The notes: generated from the letters alone by a model not told the origin. 64,000 nucleotides of DNA from Streptomyces sp. NBC_01788 (GCF_035917575.1 NZ_CP109090.1:4464001-4528000), one strand, 5' to 3'; shown: positions 25,496 to 34,123, counted from the stretch's first letter. A program made the numbers and translations.

Positions 25496-26271
25496 CACTG
25501 CTCCCGGTGGACCTTGGTGTTCGACGCCTGGGCTCGGGGGCGGACGACCAGGAGGTCGATGTTGACGTGGCTGGGGCGGGTGACCGCCCAGGTGATGGTG
25601 TCGGCCACGTCGTCGGCCGTCAGGGGGTCGGCCACACCGGCGTAGACCTTGTCGGCCTTCTCCCGGTCGCCGCCGAAGCGGGTGAGGGCGAACTCCTCCG
25701 TCCTGACCATGCCGGGGGCGACCTCGATGACCCGGACCGGCCTGCCGACGATCTCCAGGCGGAGGGTCTCGGCGAGGACATGGGCGCCGTGCTTGGCGGC
25801 GACGTAGCCACCGCCACCCTCGTAGGTGCCGTGGCCCGCGGTGGAGGAGACCACGACCACCGTGCCGTCGCCGCTGGCCTCCAGCTTGGGCAGCAGGGCC
25901 TGGATGAGGTTGAGGGTGCCGAGGACGTTCGTCTCGTACATCGTGCGCCAGTCGGCCGGGTCGCCGGTGGCGACGGGGTCGGCGCCCAGTGCCCCGCCCG
26001 CGTTGTTGACCAGGACGCCGACGGCCTTGAAGGCCGTGGCGAACTCGTCCACCGCGGCGCGGTCGGTGACGTCGAGCTGGTAGGCGGTGGCGGAGTGGCC
26101 CGCCGCGTTGATCTCCTCGGCCAGCGCCTCGATGCGGTCCTTGCGGCGGGCGGTCAGGACGACCCGGTACCCGGCGGCCGCGAGCTGCCGGGCCGTGGCG
26201 GCGCCGATGCCGCTGCTCGCACCGGTCACGACGGCGATGCGGGAGGCGGCGGACGGGGCGGCGGTGGCCAT
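25495..26271 (-). CDS. Short-chain dehydrogenase/reductase (SDR)
   Basis: 258 residues. Classical SDR features: cofactor loop VVTGASSGIGAATA, ARRKDR suggesting NADP preference, LVNNAGG, and the catalytic Ser-Tyr-Lys as SSTAG, then YVAAKHG. The sequence PGMVRTEEFALTRFGGD resembles the YdfG-like serine/3-hydroxy-acid dehydrogenase group, but the substrate is not determined. The ATG follows GAGGAGC. The stop overlaps the start of the small membrane protein gene. A YnfA-like gene lies 52 bases upstream on the same strand. Confidence 0.9.
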   Translation of the reverse strand: MATAAPSAASRIAVVTGASSGIGAATARQLAAAGYRVVLTARRKDRIEALAEEINAAGHSATAYQLDVTDRAAVDEFATAFKAVGVLVNNAGGALGADPVATGDPADWRTMYETNVLGTLNLIQALLPKLEASGDGTVVVVSSTAGHGTYEGGGGYVAAKHGAHVLAETLRLEIVGRPVRVIEVAPGMVRTEEFALTRFGGDREKADKVYAGVADPLTADDVADTITWAVTRPSHVNIDLLVVRPRAQASNTKVHREQ

Positions 26272-26323
26272 GGCTGCTCCTCGGGGCGGAGTGTGATGCG
26301 TTCGCCCCCAGCCTAGGTGAACG

Positions 26324-26662
26324 TCAGCCGCCGTTCCGTGGCGCCCACATGATCACGGCCATGCCCGCCAGGCAGATCAGCACGCCGGTCACGTCCCAGC
26401 GGTCGGGCCGGTAGCCGTCGGCTGCCATGCCCCACAGGATCGAGCCGGCGACGAAGATCCCGCCGTAGGCGGCGAGGACGCGGCCGAAGTGGGCGTCGGG
26501 CTGGAAGGTGGCGACGAAGCCGTACGCGCCCAGCGCGAGGACGCCGCCCGCGGCCCACATCCAGCCGCGGTGCTCGCGCACGCCCTGCCAGACCAGCCAG
26601 GCGCCGCCGATCTCGAACAGCGCGGCGACGACGAAGAGGGCGGCGGAGCGAAGGATCAGCAT
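26324..26662 (-). CDS. YnfA/UPF0060 family membrane protein
   Basis: 112 residues with four hydrophobic helices (about 1-24, 33-51, 60-78, 92-109), as in YnfA. Family landmarks are [33 protein letters not shown] and the C-terminal WAPRNGG. YnfA proteins are small SMR-like membrane proteins of debated efflux function. ATG 26662 was chosen over a longer upstream frame that has no membrane character. It lies upstream of the SDR on the same strand and diverges from the flavin monooxygenase gene at 26791. Confidence 0.88.
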   Translation of the reverse strand: MLILRSAALFVVAALFEIGGAWLVWQGVREHRGWMWAAGGVLALGAYGFVATFQPDAHFGRVLAAYGGIFVAGSILWGMAADGYRPDRWDVTGVLICLAGMAVIMWAPRNGG

Positions 26663-26753
26663 GGGGGCAGCCTCGCACGGAGCACTCCGCCCCCTCCGCG
26701 GGGAGGGGGCCGGGCCCGGCGGAATACTTCCGGGGCGGGGACCGTTGGGCGGG

Positions 26754-26771
26754 TATAGTTGAACCGTCAAC
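26754..26771 (+). promoter_or_regulatory. Promoter -10 with overlapping inverted repeat
   Basis: TATAGT (26754-26759) looks like a -10 box and overlaps GTTGAACCGTCAAC (26758-26771), an inverted repeat with 5-base outer arms. The arrangement suits a repressor such as MarR blocking the flavin monooxygenase promoter. The GGAGG ribosome-binding site begins 5 bases later. Confidence 0.5.
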
Positions 26772-26790
26772 AAATGGAGGGTGAGTGGCC

Positions 26791-27894
26791 ATGCAGTTCG
26801 GGATCTTCAGCGTCGGTGACGTCACGCCGGACCCCACCACGGGGCGTACGCCGACCGAGCGCGAGCGGATCAAGGCCATGGTCGCCATCGCGCTGAAGGC
26901 CGAGGAGGCCGGCCTGGACGTCTTCGCGACCGGTGAGCACCACAACCCGCCGTTCGTGCCGTCGTCCCCGACCACCATGCTCGGCTACATAGCCGCCCGG
27001 ACGGAGCGGCTGATCCTGTCCACCTCCACCACCCTGATCACCACCAACGACCCGGTGAAGATCGCCGAGGACTTCGCGATGCTCCAGCACCTGGCCGACG
27101 GCCGGGTGGACCTGATGATGGGCCGCGGCAACACCGGACCGGTCTACCCCTGGTTCGGACAGGACATCCGCCAGGGCGTCAACCTCGCCATCGAGAACTA
27201 CGCCCTGCTGCACCGCCTGTGGCGCGAGGACGTCGTCGACTGGGAAGGAAAGTTCCGCACGCCGCTGCAGGGCTTCACCTCCACGCCCCGCCCGCTGGAC
27301 GGCGTACCGCCCTTCGTCTGGCACGGCTCCATCCGCTCCCCGGAGATCGCCGAGCAGGCGGCGTACTACGGCGACGGCTTCTTCCACAACAACATCTTCT
27401 GGCCGGCCGACCACACCAAGCGGATGGTCGAGCTGTACCGGTCCCGGTACGCGCACTACGGGCACGGCACGCCCGAGCAGGCGATCGTCGGGCTCGGCGG
27501 CCAGGTGTTCATGCGGAGGAACTCCCAGGACGCGGTGCGCGAGTTCCGCCCCTACTTCGACAACGCCCCGGTCTACGGCCACGGGCCCTCCCTGGAGGAC
27601 TTCACCTCCCAGACCCCGCTGACCGTCGGCTCCCCGCAGCAGGTCATCGAGAAGACCCTGTCCTTCCGCGAGTACGCCGGCGACTACCAGCGCCAACTGT
27701 TCCTGATGGACCACGCGGGCCTGCCCCTGAAGACCGTGCTGGAGCAGATCGACATGCTCGGCGAGGAGGTCGTTCCGGTGCTGCGCGAGGAGTTCGCCAA
27801 GGGCCGCCCGGCGGACGTGCCGGACGCGCCGAACCACGGCTCCCTGTCGGCCGCCGACCGCTCCGGGAACGAGGAAGAGGTGACCACCGCGTGA
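26791..27894 (+). CDS. Luciferase-like FMN-dependent monooxygenase (CE1758 family)
   Basis: 367 residues, with a TIM-barrel LLM flavin monooxygenase fold: [15 protein letters not shown], the [10 protein letters not shown] segment, [20 protein letters not shown], and [17 protein letters not shown]. The sequence and the partner gene match the CE1758 family, which is encoded with a dedicated FMN reductase. It would use reduced FMN and O2 on an unknown substrate. ATG 26791 lies 10 bases after GGAGG and matches the family start; GTG 26785 is possible. The stop overlaps the reductase start (GTGA). Control is probably through the inverted repeat at 26758. Confidence 0.9.
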   Translation: MQFGIFSVGDVTPDPTTGRTPTERERIKAMVAIALKAEEAGLDVFATGEHHNPPFVPSSPTTMLGYIAARTERLILSTSTTLITTNDPVKIAEDFAMLQHLADGRVDLMMGRGNTGPVYPWFGQDIRQGVNLAIENYALLHRLWREDVVDWEGKFRTPLQGFTSTPRPLDGVPPFVWHGSIRSPEIAEQAAYYGDGFFHNNIFWPADHTKRMVELYRSRYAHYGHGTPEQAIVGLGGQVFMRRNSQDAVREFRPYFDNAPVYGHGPSLEDFTSQTPLTVGSPQQVIEKTLSFREYAGDYQRQLFLMDHAGLPLKTVLEQIDMLGEEVVPVLREEFAKGRPADVPDAPNHGSLSAADRSGNEEEVTTA

Positions 27895-28571
27895 ACGAGC
27901 ACCGCATGAACCTCGTCGTCGTCTCGGCGGGACTGAGCGTCCCGTCCTCCACCCGGCTGCTGGCCGACCGGCTGGCGGCCGCGACCGCCGAGCACGCCGC
28001 GGTGGACACGCGCGTGATCGAACTGCGGGACCTGGCCGTGGAGATCGCGCACAACTTCACGGGCGGCTTCCCCGGCCCGGCCCTGGCGGACGCGCTGGAC
28101 GCGGTCGCGGAGGCGGACGGGCTGATCGTCGTCACGCCGGTGTTCTCCGCCTCCTACAGCGGACTGTTCAAGTCCTTCTTCGACGTGCTCGGGGTACGGG
28201 ACCCGAACGCGCCGGCCGGCAAGCCGGTGCTGATCGCCGCGACCGGCGGTACCGCCCGGCACTCCCTGGTCCTCGACCACGCGCTGCGCCCGCTCTTCGC
28301 GTACCTGAAGGCCGTCGTCGTCCCCACCGGCGTCTACGCCGCCTCGGAGGACTGGGGCGCCGAGGGCCTGCCCGAGCGGATCGGGCGGGCGGCGAAGGAG
28401 CTGGCGGCGCTGATGACGGGGCTGTCGGCGGTACGGCGGCCGGAGGAGATCGCCGTGCCGAAGCAGATCGCCGCGCCGGAGCAGGCCGCGCCCCCGCAGG
28501 CCGCGCCCGCGCAGGCCGGCGTTTTCACGGTCGTGCCGTTCGAGGAGCAGCTGGCCGCGCTGCGGAGGTGA
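27891..28571 (+). CDS. LLM-partner FMN reductase (CE1759 family)
   Basis: 226 residues, a flavodoxin-like NADPH:FMN reductase supplying reduced flavin to the neighbouring monooxygenase. Features are LVVVSAGLSVPSSTRLLADR, TPVFSASYSGLFKSFFDVL and ATGGTARHSLVLDHALRPLF. GTG 27891 overlaps the preceding stop; ATG 27906 is an alternative. Near the C-terminus is a repetitive Pro/Gln/Ala stretch (about 182-207), an expansion before the conserved last strand VVPFEEQLAALRR. The GTGA overlap argues for a matched two-protein system. Confidence 0.9.
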   Translation: MNEHRMNLVVVSAGLSVPSSTRLLADRLAAATAEHAAVDTRVIELRDLAVEIAHNFTGGFPGPALADALDAVAEADGLIVVTPVFSASYSGLFKSFFDVLGVRDPNAPAGKPVLIAATGGTARHSLVLDHALRPLFAYLKAVVVPTGVYAASEDWGAEGLPERIGRAAKELAALMTGLSAVRRPEEIAVPKQIAAPEQAAPPQAAPAQAGVFTVVPFEEQLAALRR

Positions 28572-28769
28572 CACGTATCCGCTGCTCGCGCGGGCCGCGG
28601 CCGGACCGGCCCGCCGACGACGGGGACGACGGGGACGACGGGGACGACGGGTGAGAGGACGGTAGGCGGCCCGTCGCCTTGCCTCCGAGTCGGTGAGAGG
28701 CGGGTAAAAAGGGTGATCGTAGGCCCATTCGTCTCGGTCGCGGGCCCGCGTCCTTGGCAGACTGGACGG

Positions 28770-29498
28770 GTGCCTCAGACTGTGCTCCTCGCCGAAGACG
28801 ACCGTGCCATCCGTCACGCCCTGGAGCGTGCCCTGACGCTGGAGGGCTACGACGTGACGGCGGTCGCCGACGGCGTCGAGGCACTCGCCCACGCCCACAA
28901 GAGTCCGCCGGACGTCCTCCTCCTCGACGTGATGATGCCGGGCATCGACGGACTCCAGGTCTGCCGGGTGCTGCGCGCCGAGGGCGACCGCACTCCGATC
29001 CTCATGCTCACCGCCCTGGTGGAGACCGCCGACCGGATCGCCGGCCTGGACGCCGGCGCCGACGACTACGTCGTCAAGCCGTTCGACGTCGAGGAGGTCT
29101 TCGCCCGGCTGCGCGCCCTGCTGCGCCGCACCAGCCCGGTCGCGGTGGGCGCGGGTGGCGCGGGGGACGTACCGGCGAAGGAGCCGCAGGTGCCCGAGCG
29201 GCAGATCGAGGCGGCCGGGATCCGCATGGACCTCCAGGCCCGCCGGGTGTGGCGGGGCACGCGTGAGCTGGAGCTGACCCGCACCGAGTTCGAACTCCTC
29301 GAACTGCTCGTCCGCAACGCCGGGATCGTGCTGGACCACTCCACCATCTACGACCGCATCTGGGGCTACGACTTCGGCCCCGGCTCCAAGAACCTCGCCG
29401 TCTACGTCGGCTACCTGCGCCGCAAGCTCGACGAGCCGAACGCGCCGCAGCTCATCCACACCGTCCGAGGCGTGGGCTACGTGCTCCGGGAGGACTGA
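28770..29498 (+). CDS. OmpR-family response regulator
   Basis: 242 residues. The receiver domain (1-120) has acidic residues E9-D11, the phosphoacceptor D53 in LLLDVMMPG, and the conserved Lys in DDYVVKPFD. A flexible Gly/Ala linker (about 128-150) leads to the winged-helix DNA-binding domain with TRTEFELLELLVRN and VGYLRRKLDEP, ending in TVRGVGYVLRED. GTG 28770 gives the standard MPQTVLLAEDD. The kinase gene follows with no gap. It resembles the MprA/PrrA group; the stimulus and targets are unknown. Confidence 0.93.
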   Translation: MPQTVLLAEDDRAIRHALERALTLEGYDVTAVADGVEALAHAHKSPPDVLLLDVMMPGIDGLQVCRVLRAEGDRTPILMLTALVETADRIAGLDAGADDYVVKPFDVEEVFARLRALLRRTSPVAVGAGGAGDVPAKEPQVPERQIEAAGIRMDLQARRVWRGTRELELTRTEFELLELLVRNAGIVLDHSTIYDRIWGYDFGPGSKNLAVYVGYLRRKLDEPNAPQLIHTVRGVGYVLRED

Positions 29499-31022
29499 GT
29501 GGGCCGTCTCGCGCGGCTGCTGGACAGACCGCGGCCCCGGCTGTCGTCGCTGCGGACCACGTTCGCGGTGTCGTTCGCCGCGGTGACCGCGGCTGTCACC
29601 GTCCTTGTCGGCATCCTGTCGTACAACTCCGCCGCCCGGCTGGTGCGGGTGGACCAGCAGTCGGTGTTCACGCAGGTCGTGCAGGACGTACGGGACGAGG
29701 TGCGGCGCTACCAGCTGATGCCCGCGGACTTCACCTCCTCCCGTCCCGGGCACGAACTGGTCCGGCCCAACCGCACCAACGTCCAGGTGCTCGGCGCCCA
29801 CGGCGAGATCGTCGACCACGGCACTCCGCCGCTGCCCGTGACCGCCGGGGACAAGTCCGTCGCCGCCGCCGCCAAGGCCGGCAGGGCCGTCGAGTACAAG
29901 GACGTGCGCGTCGGGGGCGAGGTGTACCGGGTCGCGACGGTCGCCCTCGGCAGCGGCCACGGCGCCGTGCAGGTCGCCCAGGAGTTCAGCGACACGGAGG
30001 ACCTGCTGCACGCGCTCCAGCAGCGCACGCTGATCCTGATGGTCGCCGTGGTGGTCGCGGCCGGTCTGTGCGGCTGGTGGCTGGCCCGCCGCATCACACG
30101 CCGGCTGGTGATCCTCACCTCAGCCGCCGAGGGCGTCGCCCGCACCCGGCGGCTCGGCGTCGAGGTGCCCGTCACCGGCTACGACGAGGTGGGCCGTCTC
30201 GGCCGCTCCTTCGACCGCATGCTGGGCCGGCTCGCCCAGTCCGAGGAGGACCAGCGCCGCCTGGTCCAGGACGCGGGCCACGAGCTGCGGACCCCGCTGA
30301 CCTCCCTGCGCACCAACATCTCCCTGCTGCGCCGCATCGACGAACTGCCGCCCGCCACCCGCGAGGAACTGGTCGCCGACCTGACCCAGGAGGCCCGCGA
30401 GCTGACCGACCTGGTCAACGAACTGGTCGACCTCGCGGCCGGTCAGTCCGACACCGAGCCCGTGCAGCGGGTCGACGTCGCCGACATCGCCTGGGACGTC
30501 GCGGGACTGGCGCGTCGGCGCAGCGGACGCGACATCGTGGTCCGCTCCAGCGGCGACACCACGATCCAGGGCCGGCCGGGCATGCTCCAGCGGGCCATGT
30601 CCAACCTCGTGGAGAACGCCACCAAGTTCGACAGCGAGGGCAAGGCGCCCATCGAGATCGCCGTCGCCGGGCCCGCCCTCCCCCAAGCTCTCGGCTTCGC
30701 TCGAGCAGGGGGGACCCCCACGGGCCTGGTCCGCGTCGAGGTCCTCGACCGCGGGCCCGGTATCGCCGCGGGCGATCTGATACGTGTCTTCGACCGTTTC
30801 TACCGCGCCGCCGACGCCCGTTCCCTGCCCGGTTCCGGCCTCGGTCTGTCCATCGTCCGCGAGGTGGCTCTGGCTCATGGTGGCGCGCCGTTCGCCTTCC
30901 GCCGTGAGGGCGGCGGATCGGTGATCGGGTTCACGGCGGGAGCGGAACGGGGCCACCAGGACAGGGGCGGGACGGCGAACGGGTCCCATGGCCCGGGCCG
31001 GGACGGGGGCCGCGGGGCCTGA
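29499..31022 (+). CDS. Sensor histidine kinase
   Basis: 507 residues, starting at the GTG directly after the response regulator stop. Transmembrane helices lie at about 21-41 and 178-197, flanking a ~135-residue extracytoplasmic sensor, followed by a HAMP domain (about 196-250). The phosphoacceptor is H261 in DAGHELRTPLTS; the ATPase has NLVENATKF, DRGPGIA and GSGLGLSIV. At about residues 393-408 it carries a 15-16-residue extra loop (ALPQALGFARAGGTPT) between two core strands, coded by a palindromic repeat at 30677-30720. The C-terminal tail is Gly/Arg-rich. MprB-like. Confidence 0.93.
   Translation: MGRLARLLDRPRPRLSSLRTTFAVSFAAVTAAVTVLVGILSYNSAARLVRVDQQSVFTQVVQDVRDEVRRYQLMPADFTSSRPGHELVRPNRTNVQVLGAHGEIVDHGTPPLPVTAGDKSVAAAAKAGRAVEYKDVRVGGEVYRVATVALGSGHGAVQVAQEFSDTEDLLHALQQRTLILMVAVVVAAGLCGWWLARRITRRLVILTSAAEGVARTRRLGVEVPVTGYDEVGRLGRSFDRMLGRLAQSEEDQRRLVQDAGHELRTPLTSLRTNISLLRRIDELPPATREELVADLTQEARELTDLVNELVDLAAGQSDTEPVQRVDVADIAWDVAGLARRRSGRDIVVRSSGDTTIQGRPGMLQRAMSNLVENATKFDSEGKAPIEIAVAGPALPQALGFARAGGTPTGLVRVEVLDRGPGIAAGDLIRVFDRFYRAADARSLPGSGLGLSIVREVALAHGGAPFAFRREGGGSVIGFTAGAERGHQDRGGTANGSHGPGRDGGRGA
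30677..30720. repeat. Streptomyces-type palindromic repeat inside the kinase gene
   Basis: CTCCCCCAAGCTCTCGGCTT begins an element that ends GAGCAGGGGGGACCCCCA. Its arms (CCCCC with GGGGG; GCTC with GAGC) form a hairpin. This sequence type is dispersed in Streptomyces chromosomes. Here it lies in frame within the ATPase domain, between the N-box and the DRGPG motif. Confidence 0.7.
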
Positions 31023-31112
31023 GACGGGACACCCGCGGGGGACGGGGACAGCCGACGGGATCCGACCTCCGGAAGGCGTGCCGCCCAGGAAGTCGTGTCG
31101 GCCGTGTGTCTG

Positions 31113-32930
31113 TCAGGAAGGCGTGTCGGCGTACTCCCCGGCGGGCCGGGACTCCCTGCGGCGGGTGAGGGACGGCAGGGCGGGCGGGGTGAGGAAGCCC
31201 TCGGCGCGGGCGCTGGCGAGGCCGATGCGCGGGATGTCGCTGCTCTTGGCGAACAGCAGGAAGCGGGGCTCCCAGACCGGCCGGTACTTGGCGTTGGCGC
31301 GGTACAGCGACTCGATCTGCCACCAGCGGGAGAAGAAGGTGAGCACCGAGCGCCACAGCCGCAGCACCGGCCCGGCGCCGAGCCGCGCCCCGCGTTCGAA
31401 GACCGAGCGGAACATGGCGAAGTTCAGCGACACTCGCCGCACCCCGAACTCCCCGGCGCGCAGCAGCAGTTCGACCACCATGAACTCCATCAGGCCGTTC
31501 TCGCCGTCGCGGTCGCGGCGCATCAGGTCCAGCGAAAGCCCGTGCTCGCCCCACGGGACGAAGCTCAGCAGCGCCCGCGGCACCCCGTTGGCGTCCCGGC
31601 ACTCCAGCATCACGCAGCGGCCGTCGGCCGGATCGCCCAGCCGTCCCAGCGCCATGGAGAAGCCGCGCTCGGTGGCGCCGTCGCGCCAGCGGTCGGCGCG
31701 TTCGACGAGCAGGGACATCTCCTCGTCGGGGATGTCCTCGTGCCGGCGGACGCACACGGTGTAGCCGGCCCGGCGGACCCGGTTGTGGGCCTGCCGCACG
31801 ACGCGCATGGCGCGGCCCTCCAGACTGAAGTCGGCGACGTCGACGACGGCCTCGTCGCCGAGTTCGAGGGCGTCCAGGCCGTGCCGGGCGTAGATCGTGC
31901 CGGCCTCCTCGCTCGCGCCCATCACGGCGGGCGTCCAGGCGTGCCGGCGTGCCTCGGCCAGCCAGGCGTCGATGGCGCCGGGCCATGCCTCCGGGTCGCC
32001 GATGGGGTCGCCGGAGGCCAGGCTGACCCCGCCGACGACGCGGTAGGCGACGGCGGCCTTGCCGGTGGGGGAGAAGATCGCGGCCTTGTCGCGGCGGAGC
32101 GCGAAGTAGCCGAGGGAGTCCCGTTCGCCGTGCCTGTCGAGCAGTTCGCGCAGCCGCTTCTCGTCCTCCTCGCCGAGCAGGGCGCGGCCGCGCGGGGAGC
32201 GGAAGCAGGCGTACAGGACGAGCAGGAACGTCGCCGCCATCGAGACGTTGATGGTGATGTCGACCCAGTGGGGCACGTGCACGGCCGGGACGCGCTCGGC
32301 GAGCGGGCCGACGCTGACGCCGCGCAGCAGGACGTAGACGATCCGCTGGGCCAGGGAGGCGCCGCCGTGTGCCTTGTTGGTGGCGTCCACCAGCAAGGTG
32401 CCGAGGCCCGCGCTGACGAGGAGGCCGCAGGCGCCGACGGCGAGGGCGAGTCTCGGGTTGGAGCGGTCGCCGACGGCGTGGAACTCGCGCCGGCCGATCA
32501 GCAGCGCGGTCACGAAGAGGCCGGTGAGCGCGGCGGAGACCCAGTTGAAGACGTGGTCGTTGAACCGGTCCTGGGTCAGCGCGAGGACGTAGAGGGCGAA
32601 CAGGGGCCCGGCGAGAAGCATGTTGAACGCCCAGGCGGCCCGTTTGCGGCGCCGCATCACCACGGCGAGGAACAGCGCGAGGGCCGCGGAGACCAGGCCG
32701 GCGGTGGCCAGGTACGGAGTGAAGAACTCACCGCCGTTGTGCTCGTGGACCTCCTCGCGGAACGGCAGCGAGAGCACCGCGACGATGTTGAGCACCGCGA
32801 GCAGCCGCAGGTACCAGACGGTGGCGGCGGCGGCCCGCTCCCGTGGCCGGAGGCCCGGCGAGGGACGTGTGGAGGCGTCGGCGGCACGCTGGGCGGGAAC
32901 GACGGGAGACTGCGGCTGCTGTGCGGGCAT
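31113..32930 (-). CDS. MprF/LysX-like phosphatidylglycerol lysyltransferase domain protein
   Basis: 605 residues. The N-terminal half holds about six to seven membrane helices (first near 44-62, last near 232-250). The C-terminal half (about 275-590) is the DUF2156 aminoacyl-phosphatidylglycerol synthase domain: SLGYFALRRDKAAIFSPTGK, GDPIGDPEAWPGAIDAWL and SLNFAMFRSVFERGARLG. Such enzymes move lysine from Lys-tRNA to phosphatidylglycerol and protect against cationic peptides. ATG 32930 has GAGGTGA about 10 bases upstream; longer frames have no family match. No lysyl-tRNA synthetase domain is fused, unlike mycobacterial LysX. An inverted-repeat operator lies about 120 bases upstream. Confidence 0.86.
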   Translation of the reverse strand: MPAQQPQSPVVPAQRAADASTRPSPGLRPRERAAAATVWYLRLLAVLNIVAVLSLPFREEVHEHNGGEFFTPYLATAGLVSAALALFLAVVMRRRKRAAWAFNMLLAGPLFALYVLALTQDRFNDHVFNWVSAALTGLFVTALLIGRREFHAVGDRSNPRLALAVGACGLLVSAGLGTLLVDATNKAHGGASLAQRIVYVLLRGVSVGPLAERVPAVHVPHWVDITINVSMAATFLLVLYACFRSPRGRALLGEEDEKRLRELLDRHGERDSLGYFALRRDKAAIFSPTGKAAVAYRVVGGVSLASGDPIGDPEAWPGAIDAWLAEARRHAWTPAVMGASEEAGTIYARHGLDALELGDEAVVDVADFSLEGRAMRVVRQAHNRVRRAGYTVCVRRHEDIPDEEMSLLVERADRWRDGATERGFSMALGRLGDPADGRCVMLECRDANGVPRALLSFVPWGEHGLSLDLMRRDRDGENGLMEFMVVELLLRAGEFGVRRVSLNFAMFRSVFERGARLGAGPVLRLWRSVLTFFSRWWQIESLYRANAKYRPVWEPRFLLFAKSSDIPRIGLASARAEGFLTPPALPSLTRRRESRPAGEYADTPS

Positions 32931-33052
32931 GGGTGACACGTCACCTCGGAGCGGGCCGGGCAAACCGGCGGGGACGGAACCGGCGGGGGCCAGGGGACCC
33001 AGGGGGACAGCCGGACGGACGAGCGGCCGTACGTCCATGGCGATGGCGCCGA

Positions 33053-33069
33053 CCCTACGGTCTGTAGGG
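33053..33069. promoter_or_regulatory. Inverted repeat CCCTAC-N5-GTAGGG, copy 1
   Basis: CCCTACGGTCTGTAGGG has perfect 6-base arms, extended to 7 by flanking A/T. It lies 123 bases upstream of the MprF-like start. An equivalent element precedes the next gene (33574-33590). No other full copy was seen in the window. Confidence 0.6.
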
Positions 33070-33190
33070 TAACGGGGCCGGGTCGGCTCCTTGTCCGTTG
33101 TGCGTACGGAAAAGGTAAGGAAAGGGAACGAAGGCGCGGGGCGGTGCGGGACCGGGGCCCGCGCGGTGGTGATCGGGGTGCGGCCGGTCC

Positions 33191-33538
33191 CTAGTCGGTG
33201 GGAAGCGAGGCCCGTGCGCGCCGGGCCTCGGCGGGAGCGCGGCGCGGTCCGCCGCCCGCGGCCGCGCGTCTGCGGGACGCCGTCAGCAGCCACGCCAGGT
33301 TGCCCACCGCCGCACCGGCCGCCACCGTGGCCACGATCACCCCGGCCGTGGCGAAACCGGCCCGGAACAGCCGCGGCCGCGGGTTGAGGCTGTGCAGCCC
33401 GAAGCCGCACAGCAGATAGACCCCGACGGCGGCGGCGGTGAGACTGACGACGAGCAGGGCGACGGTCGGCCCGAGCCCGCCCTGCGCGTTCTCCCCGGGC
33501 GAAGCACCGGGCCGCCCCGTAGCGCGTGCTTCCTGCAT
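33191..33538 (-). CDS. Small membrane protein of unknown function
   Basis: 115 residues with two clear hydrophobic helices (about 24-46 and 58-84), an Asn/Pro-containing turn between them (LHSLNPRPRLFRAG) and a basic Arg/Ala-rich C-terminus. I do not recognise a family. It lies on the same strand and upstream of the MprF-like gene, 260 bases apart, and both are preceded by the same CCCTAC-N5-GTAGGG inverted repeat, suggesting common control. Translation starts at ATG 33538; a GGGGGA precedes it. Confidence 0.68.
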   Translation of the reverse strand: MQEARATGRPGASPGENAQGGLGPTVALLVVSLTAAAVGVYLLCGFGLHSLNPRPRLFRAGFATAGVIVATVAAGAAVGNLAWLLTASRRRAAAGGGPRRAPAEARRARASLPTD

Positions 33539-33573
33539 GGGTCCCCCGTCGATGGTTGAATGGCGAGCCGACC

Positions 33574-33590
33574 CCCTACAGTACGTAGGG
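33574..33590. promoter_or_regulatory. Inverted repeat CCCTAC-N5-GTAGGG, copy 2
   Basis: CCCTACAGTACGTAGGG has perfect 6-base arms with the same 5-base spacing as copy 1. It lies 36 bases upstream of the small membrane protein start, a good place for an operator overlapping the promoter. Confidence 0.6.
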
Positions 33591-33738
33591 CCGCTGCCGG
33601 AGGGAAACCCGTTCGGTCACCGGCCGTGCCCGACCGCAACGCCATCGTCACCTTCGGTCGTGCCCCACTGCTCCGGACGGGGTCCGCCGGACTGTGCTAC
33701 CGTTTTGGTGTTGCAGTTGTGGTACCCATGAACCTATG

Positions 33739-33774
33739 TGCGCCTGACGGGAATGTTTCTCTCTCACAGGCGCA
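33739..33774 (+). promoter_or_regulatory. Hairpin in the cold-shock gene leader
   Basis: TGCGCCTG (33739-33746) pairs perfectly with CAGGCGCA (33767-33774) around a 20-base, pyrimidine-rich loop. It lies 57-92 bases before the csp ATG, in an AT-richer leader. This could be a 5'-UTR structure acting in cold-dependent translation or stability; that role is inferred. Confidence 0.5.
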
Positions 33775-33830
33775 TTATTTGTTTTCCCGGCATCTCCGGA
33801 TGGGGCCTCTGCCTACAGAAGGAGAAAGTC

Positions 33831-34034
33831 ATGGCACAGGGAACCGTGAAGTGGTTCAACGCCGAAAAGGGTTTCGGCTTCATCCAGCAGGACGGCGGCG
33901 GCCCCGACGTCTTCGCCCACTACTCGAACATCGCGACCCAGGGCTTCCGTGAGCTCCAGGAGGGTCAGCGGGTCTCGTTCGACGTCACGCAGGGCCAGAA
34001 GGGCCCGCAGGCGGAGAACATCGTCCCCGCCTGA
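33831..34034 (+). CDS. Cold-shock protein (CspA family)
   Basis: 67 residues, a single OB-fold cold-shock domain that binds single-stranded RNA and DNA. RNP1 is KGFGFI and RNP2 is DVFAHYS; it begins [17 protein letters not shown], the Streptomyces pattern. The ATG at 33831 has AGAAGGAGAAAG upstream. A long leader with a hairpin precedes it, and a strong terminator follows before the DEAD-box helicase gene. The pairing of an RNA chaperone with an RNA helicase is often seen in cold responses. Confidence 0.96.
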   Translation: MAQGTVKWFNAEKGFGFIQQDGGGPDVFAHYSNIATQGFRELQEGQRVSFDVTQGQKGPQAENIVPA

Positions 34035-34056
34035 TCGCCGGGCGCGTATCTGCTCA

Positions 34057-34089
34057 CCGGGGTCGGCACCGACATGGTGCGGACCCCGG
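34057..34089 (+). terminator. Terminator after csp
   Basis: CCGGGGTC (34057-34064) pairs with GACCCCGG (34082-34089) and GCACC (34066-34070) with GGTGC (34076-34080) around a 5-base loop, with one G/G mismatch in the stem. It is followed by TTTGTGCTGTTT. Partial read-through into the helicase gene is possible. Confidence 0.85.
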
Positions 34090-34123
34090 TTTGTGCTGTT
34101 TCGAGGAAGGCAGACTCCACCGC

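Noticed and set aside
33574..33590. ParB (parS) or LexA site.
   Set aside because: CCCTAC-N5-GTAGGG matches neither the parS core GTTTCACGTGAAAC nor the LexA box.
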